Shown here one piece after another: positions 4,965-6,596 of a stretch of 6,596 nt of DNA. The translations under genes were made by a program, and so were the position numbers. The stretch is from Deinococcus sp. (lineage in GTDB: Bacteria; Deinococcota; Deinococci; Deinococcales; Deinococcaceae). The first letter of the stretch is position 1; every line of letters starts with the position of its first letter. Below the pieces are notes generated by a model that was not told the DNA's origin, made no database searches, and saw only the letters and a list, made by a program, of their open reading frames with translations. The stretch lies in NCBI GenBank assembly GCA_028287665.1, contig JAQBPF010000047.1, forward strand, positions 1 through 6,596. The letters are read 5' to 3'.

Positions 4965-6056
4965 ATGACGGAAGACACGCACGCGGAGAAGAAAGCAGGC
5001 TCCGCATATGAACGGGCAGGCGTGAGCATTGACGCCGGACACCGGGCTGTGGCCCTGATGAAAGGCGCTGTGGCACGCACGCATACGCCCGCTGTATTGG
5101 GCGGCATCGGCGGCTTTGGCGGCCTGTTCCGGGCGCAGTTTAGGGGCGCAGATGGCGAGCCCATGACCGATCCGGTGTTGGTGGCCTCGACCGATGGAGT
5201 CGGCACCAAAACCAAAGTGGCGGTGCGGGCAGGCAAGTTTGCGGGCCTCGGCGCAGACATTGTGAACCACTGTGCCAACGACATTCTGGTGCAGGGCGCA
5301 CGGCCCCTGTTTTTCCTGGATTATGTGGCGATGGGTGTGCTGCGCCCGGAAGCGGTGGCCGATGTGGTCACCGGGGCCGCGCGGGCCTGTGAAGCCCTGG
5401 GCGTGGCCCTGCTGGGCGGCGAAACAGCCGAAATGCCGGGTGTGTACATTGAGGGAGAGCTGGACATCGTGGGCACGATTGTGGGCGTCGTGGACCGCCC
5501 CAACCTCATTGACGGCTCGCGCATTGAGCCCGGTGACGCCGTGATTGCCCTGCCCAGCAGCGGCCTGCATACCAACGGATTCAGTCTGGCCCGCATGGCG
5601 CTGGACGGACTGGACTGGCAGGAAGCCCGCGCCGAACTGGGCGGTCAGGCGTTGGCAGACGTGCTGCCCATTCCGCACCGTGCTTACGGCCCCGCCTTCG
5701 ACGCCCTGACGGCAGCCCAGGTCGATGTGCGCGGTATGGCCCACATCACGGGCGGCGGACTGGTCGACAATCCTCCGCGCATTTTTCCGGCAGGGGTGGG
5801 CATGCAGATCAATACCGCTTCCTGGACCGTGCCGCCGCTGTTCGAACTGATTCTGGAACGCGGCAACGTGGCCCGTGCCGAGGGCTTCCGCGCCCTGAAC
5901 ATGGGGGTGGGATTCCTGTTTATCGTGCCTGCCGCGCACGCTGAGCTGGCCCTGAACGCCCTGCGGGCCGACGGAGAAACCCCGTGGGTCATCGGTGAGA
6001 TGACTGAAGGCAGCGGCGTCCAGTTTGCTGAAGCGTCAGCCGGGGTGGCTTCTTGA
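4965..6056 (+). CDS. purM: Phosphoribosylformylglycinamidine cyclo-ligase (AIR synthetase)
   Basis: PurM uses ATP to close formylglycinamidine ribonucleotide (FGAM) to aminoimidazole ribonucleotide (AIR), the fifth step of de novo purine synthesis, in the cytoplasm. The 363-residue product, slightly longer than the roughly 345 of E. coli, shows the family motifs: YERAGVSIDAG (15-25), STDGVGTK (75-82), DIVNHCANDILVQGA (98-112), GGETAEMPG (151-159), SSGLHTNGFSLAR (198-210), HITGGGLVDNPPRI (260-273) and NMGVGF (312-317). Residues 1-12 are a polar extension. The ATG is fixed by a GGGAGG site. Its TGA stop overlaps the TTG start of a histidine phosphatase gene by 4 bp, so the two form an operon. 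No other pur gene is in view. Confidence 0.97.
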   Translation: MTEDTHAEKKAGSAYERAGVSIDAGHRAVALMKGAVARTHTPAVLGGIGGFGGLFRAQFRGADGEPMTDPVLVASTDGVGTKTKVAVRAGKFAGLGADIVNHCANDILVQGARPLFFLDYVAMGVLRPEAVADVVTGAARACEALGVALLGGETAEMPGVYIEGELDIVGTIVGVVDRPNLIDGSRIEPGDAVIALPSSGLHTNGFSLARMALDGLDWQEARAELGGQALADVLPIPHRAYGPAFDALTAAQVDVRGMAHITGGGLVDNPPRIFPAGVGMQINTASWTVPPLFELILERGNVARAEGFRALNMGVGFLFIVPAAHAELALNALRADGETPWVIGEMTEGSGVQFAEASAGVAS

Positions 6057-6596
6057 GTCCTGACCAACCACGCAAACGCCTTGCACCTTTCGGATTTACT
6101 CCCCCAGACCGCGCCACCGCCACCGAATTCTGGGTGGTGCGTCACGGTGAGAGCACCTGGAACGCCGATGGACGGTATCAGGGCCAGACCGACGTGCCCC
6201 TGAGCCATATCGGCATCTTGCAGGCCGCCAGCCTGGCCGAACGCCTGACCGGGCTCCACTTCGACGCCGTGTACACCAGCGATCTGGTGCGGGCCTCGCA
6301 GACGGCAGAGGCAGTGGCCGAACGCCTGCTGGGCGATCCGCCGGTGCAGGCTGACCCCGGCCTGCGTGAAATCGATGTGGGCGAGCTGTCGGGCCTCGTG
6401 ATTGCCGATATTCGCGCCCGGTTCCCCGATTACCTCAGCACCCTGATTCAGGAACCGTGGGCCACCCGCAGACCCGGCGGCGAGAGTATGGAAGACCTGT
6501 TTGCCCGCTGCGGCGCGGCCTTTGACCGGCTGCGGGCGCGGCATCCGGGCGGGCGTGTGCTGGTCTTCACGCACGGCGGCGTGGTGCGGGTGGCGG
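6053..6596 (+). CDS. Histidine phosphatase (phosphoglycerate mutase-like) family protein, partial at the right edge
   Basis: Members transfer phosphate through a catalytic histidine; they include cofactor-dependent phosphoglycerate mutases, alpha-ribazole phosphatases and broad phosphatases. After a polar 25-residue lead, VVRHGEST (28-35) carries the nucleophile H31. TSDLVRASQTAE (75-86) contributes R80, LREIDVGELSG (104-114) supplies the general acid E106, and FTHGGVVRVA (172-181) carries the second histidine H174. All catalytic positions seem present; the sequence is cut at about residue 181, so perhaps 30 residues are missing. The short spacing and LREIDVGE motif favour a phosphatase over a glycolytic mutase, but the substrate is unknown. 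The start is TTG at 6053, overlapping the purM stop as TTGA; an in-frame stop at 6029-6031 and the absence of any ATG or GTG before the RHG motif leave little alternative. Confidence 0.88.
   Translation, partial: MSPDQPRKRLAPFGFTPPDRATATEFWVVRHGESTWNADGRYQGQTDVPLSHIGILQAASLAERLTGLHFDAVYTSDLVRASQTAEAVAERLLGDPPVQADPGLREIDVGELSGLVIADIRARFPDYLSTLIQEPWATRRPGGESMEDLFARCGAAFDRLRARHPGGRVLVFTHGGVVRVA

Noticed and set aside
4902..5939. Minus-strand frame of 345 codons opposite purM
   Set aside because: It mirrors purM codons in high-GC DNA; the His/Gln/Gly-rich translation matches no domain I know, and purM on the other strand is certain.
5684..6574. Minus-strand frame of 296 codons across the purM end and the phosphatase
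   Set aside because: It spans two genes supported by motifs on the plus strand and has no domain content.

Overview
The window is high-GC DNA (about two-thirds G+C by eye), densely coding, and most likely from the genus Deinococcus. This rests on three things: the RecF reads very close to the D. radiodurans RecF I remember; a RecF/DciA overlap is followed by a DciA with a C-terminal Cys4 motif; and several genes have a TANNNT box only 6-8 nt before the start codon, the leaderless arrangement common in Deinococcus. The genus call is inference, since no search was run.

Layout from left to right. (1) 1-1691, minus strand: recF followed by a DciA/DUF721 gene in a 4-bp ATGA overlap; the second gene runs off the left edge. 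(2) 1692-1905: a divergent intergenic region with three GTGGGNN heptamers, an 11-bp perfect inverted repeat enclosing a C(UUCG)G loop, and a likely leaderless promoter for the next gene. (3) 1906-2691, plus strand: an N-formylglutamate amidohydrolase-family enzyme. (4) 2692-3017: 326 bp between convergent genes with no credible gene, but with G/C-rich hairpins, imperfect inverted repeats and a short direct repeat; it looks like an intergenic repeat element. (5) 3018-4037, minus strand: a short-chain polyprenyl (probably geranylgeranyl) diphosphate synthase. (6) 4038-4132: a 95-bp divergent promoter region with a -10 box facing each way. (7) 4133-4867, plus strand: a VTT/DedA-like (TVP38/TMEM64) membrane protein. 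(8) 4965-6056, plus strand: purM, followed by a histidine phosphatase that starts at a TTG overlapping the purM stop (TTGA) and runs off the right edge.

Functionally this is mostly housekeeping: recombination repair and replicative helicase loading (recF-dciA), isoprenoid/carotenoid precursor supply, de novo purine synthesis, and three enzymes or membrane proteins of uncertain substrate. I see no CRISPR array, tRNA, rRNA, transposase, prophage gene or defence cassette. The points worth a second look are the recF start, the clustered leaderless promoters, the zinc-motif DciA, the eukaryote-like (type III) motifs of the prenyl synthase, and the two structured intergenic regions. I did not find a convincing undescribed multi-gene system.
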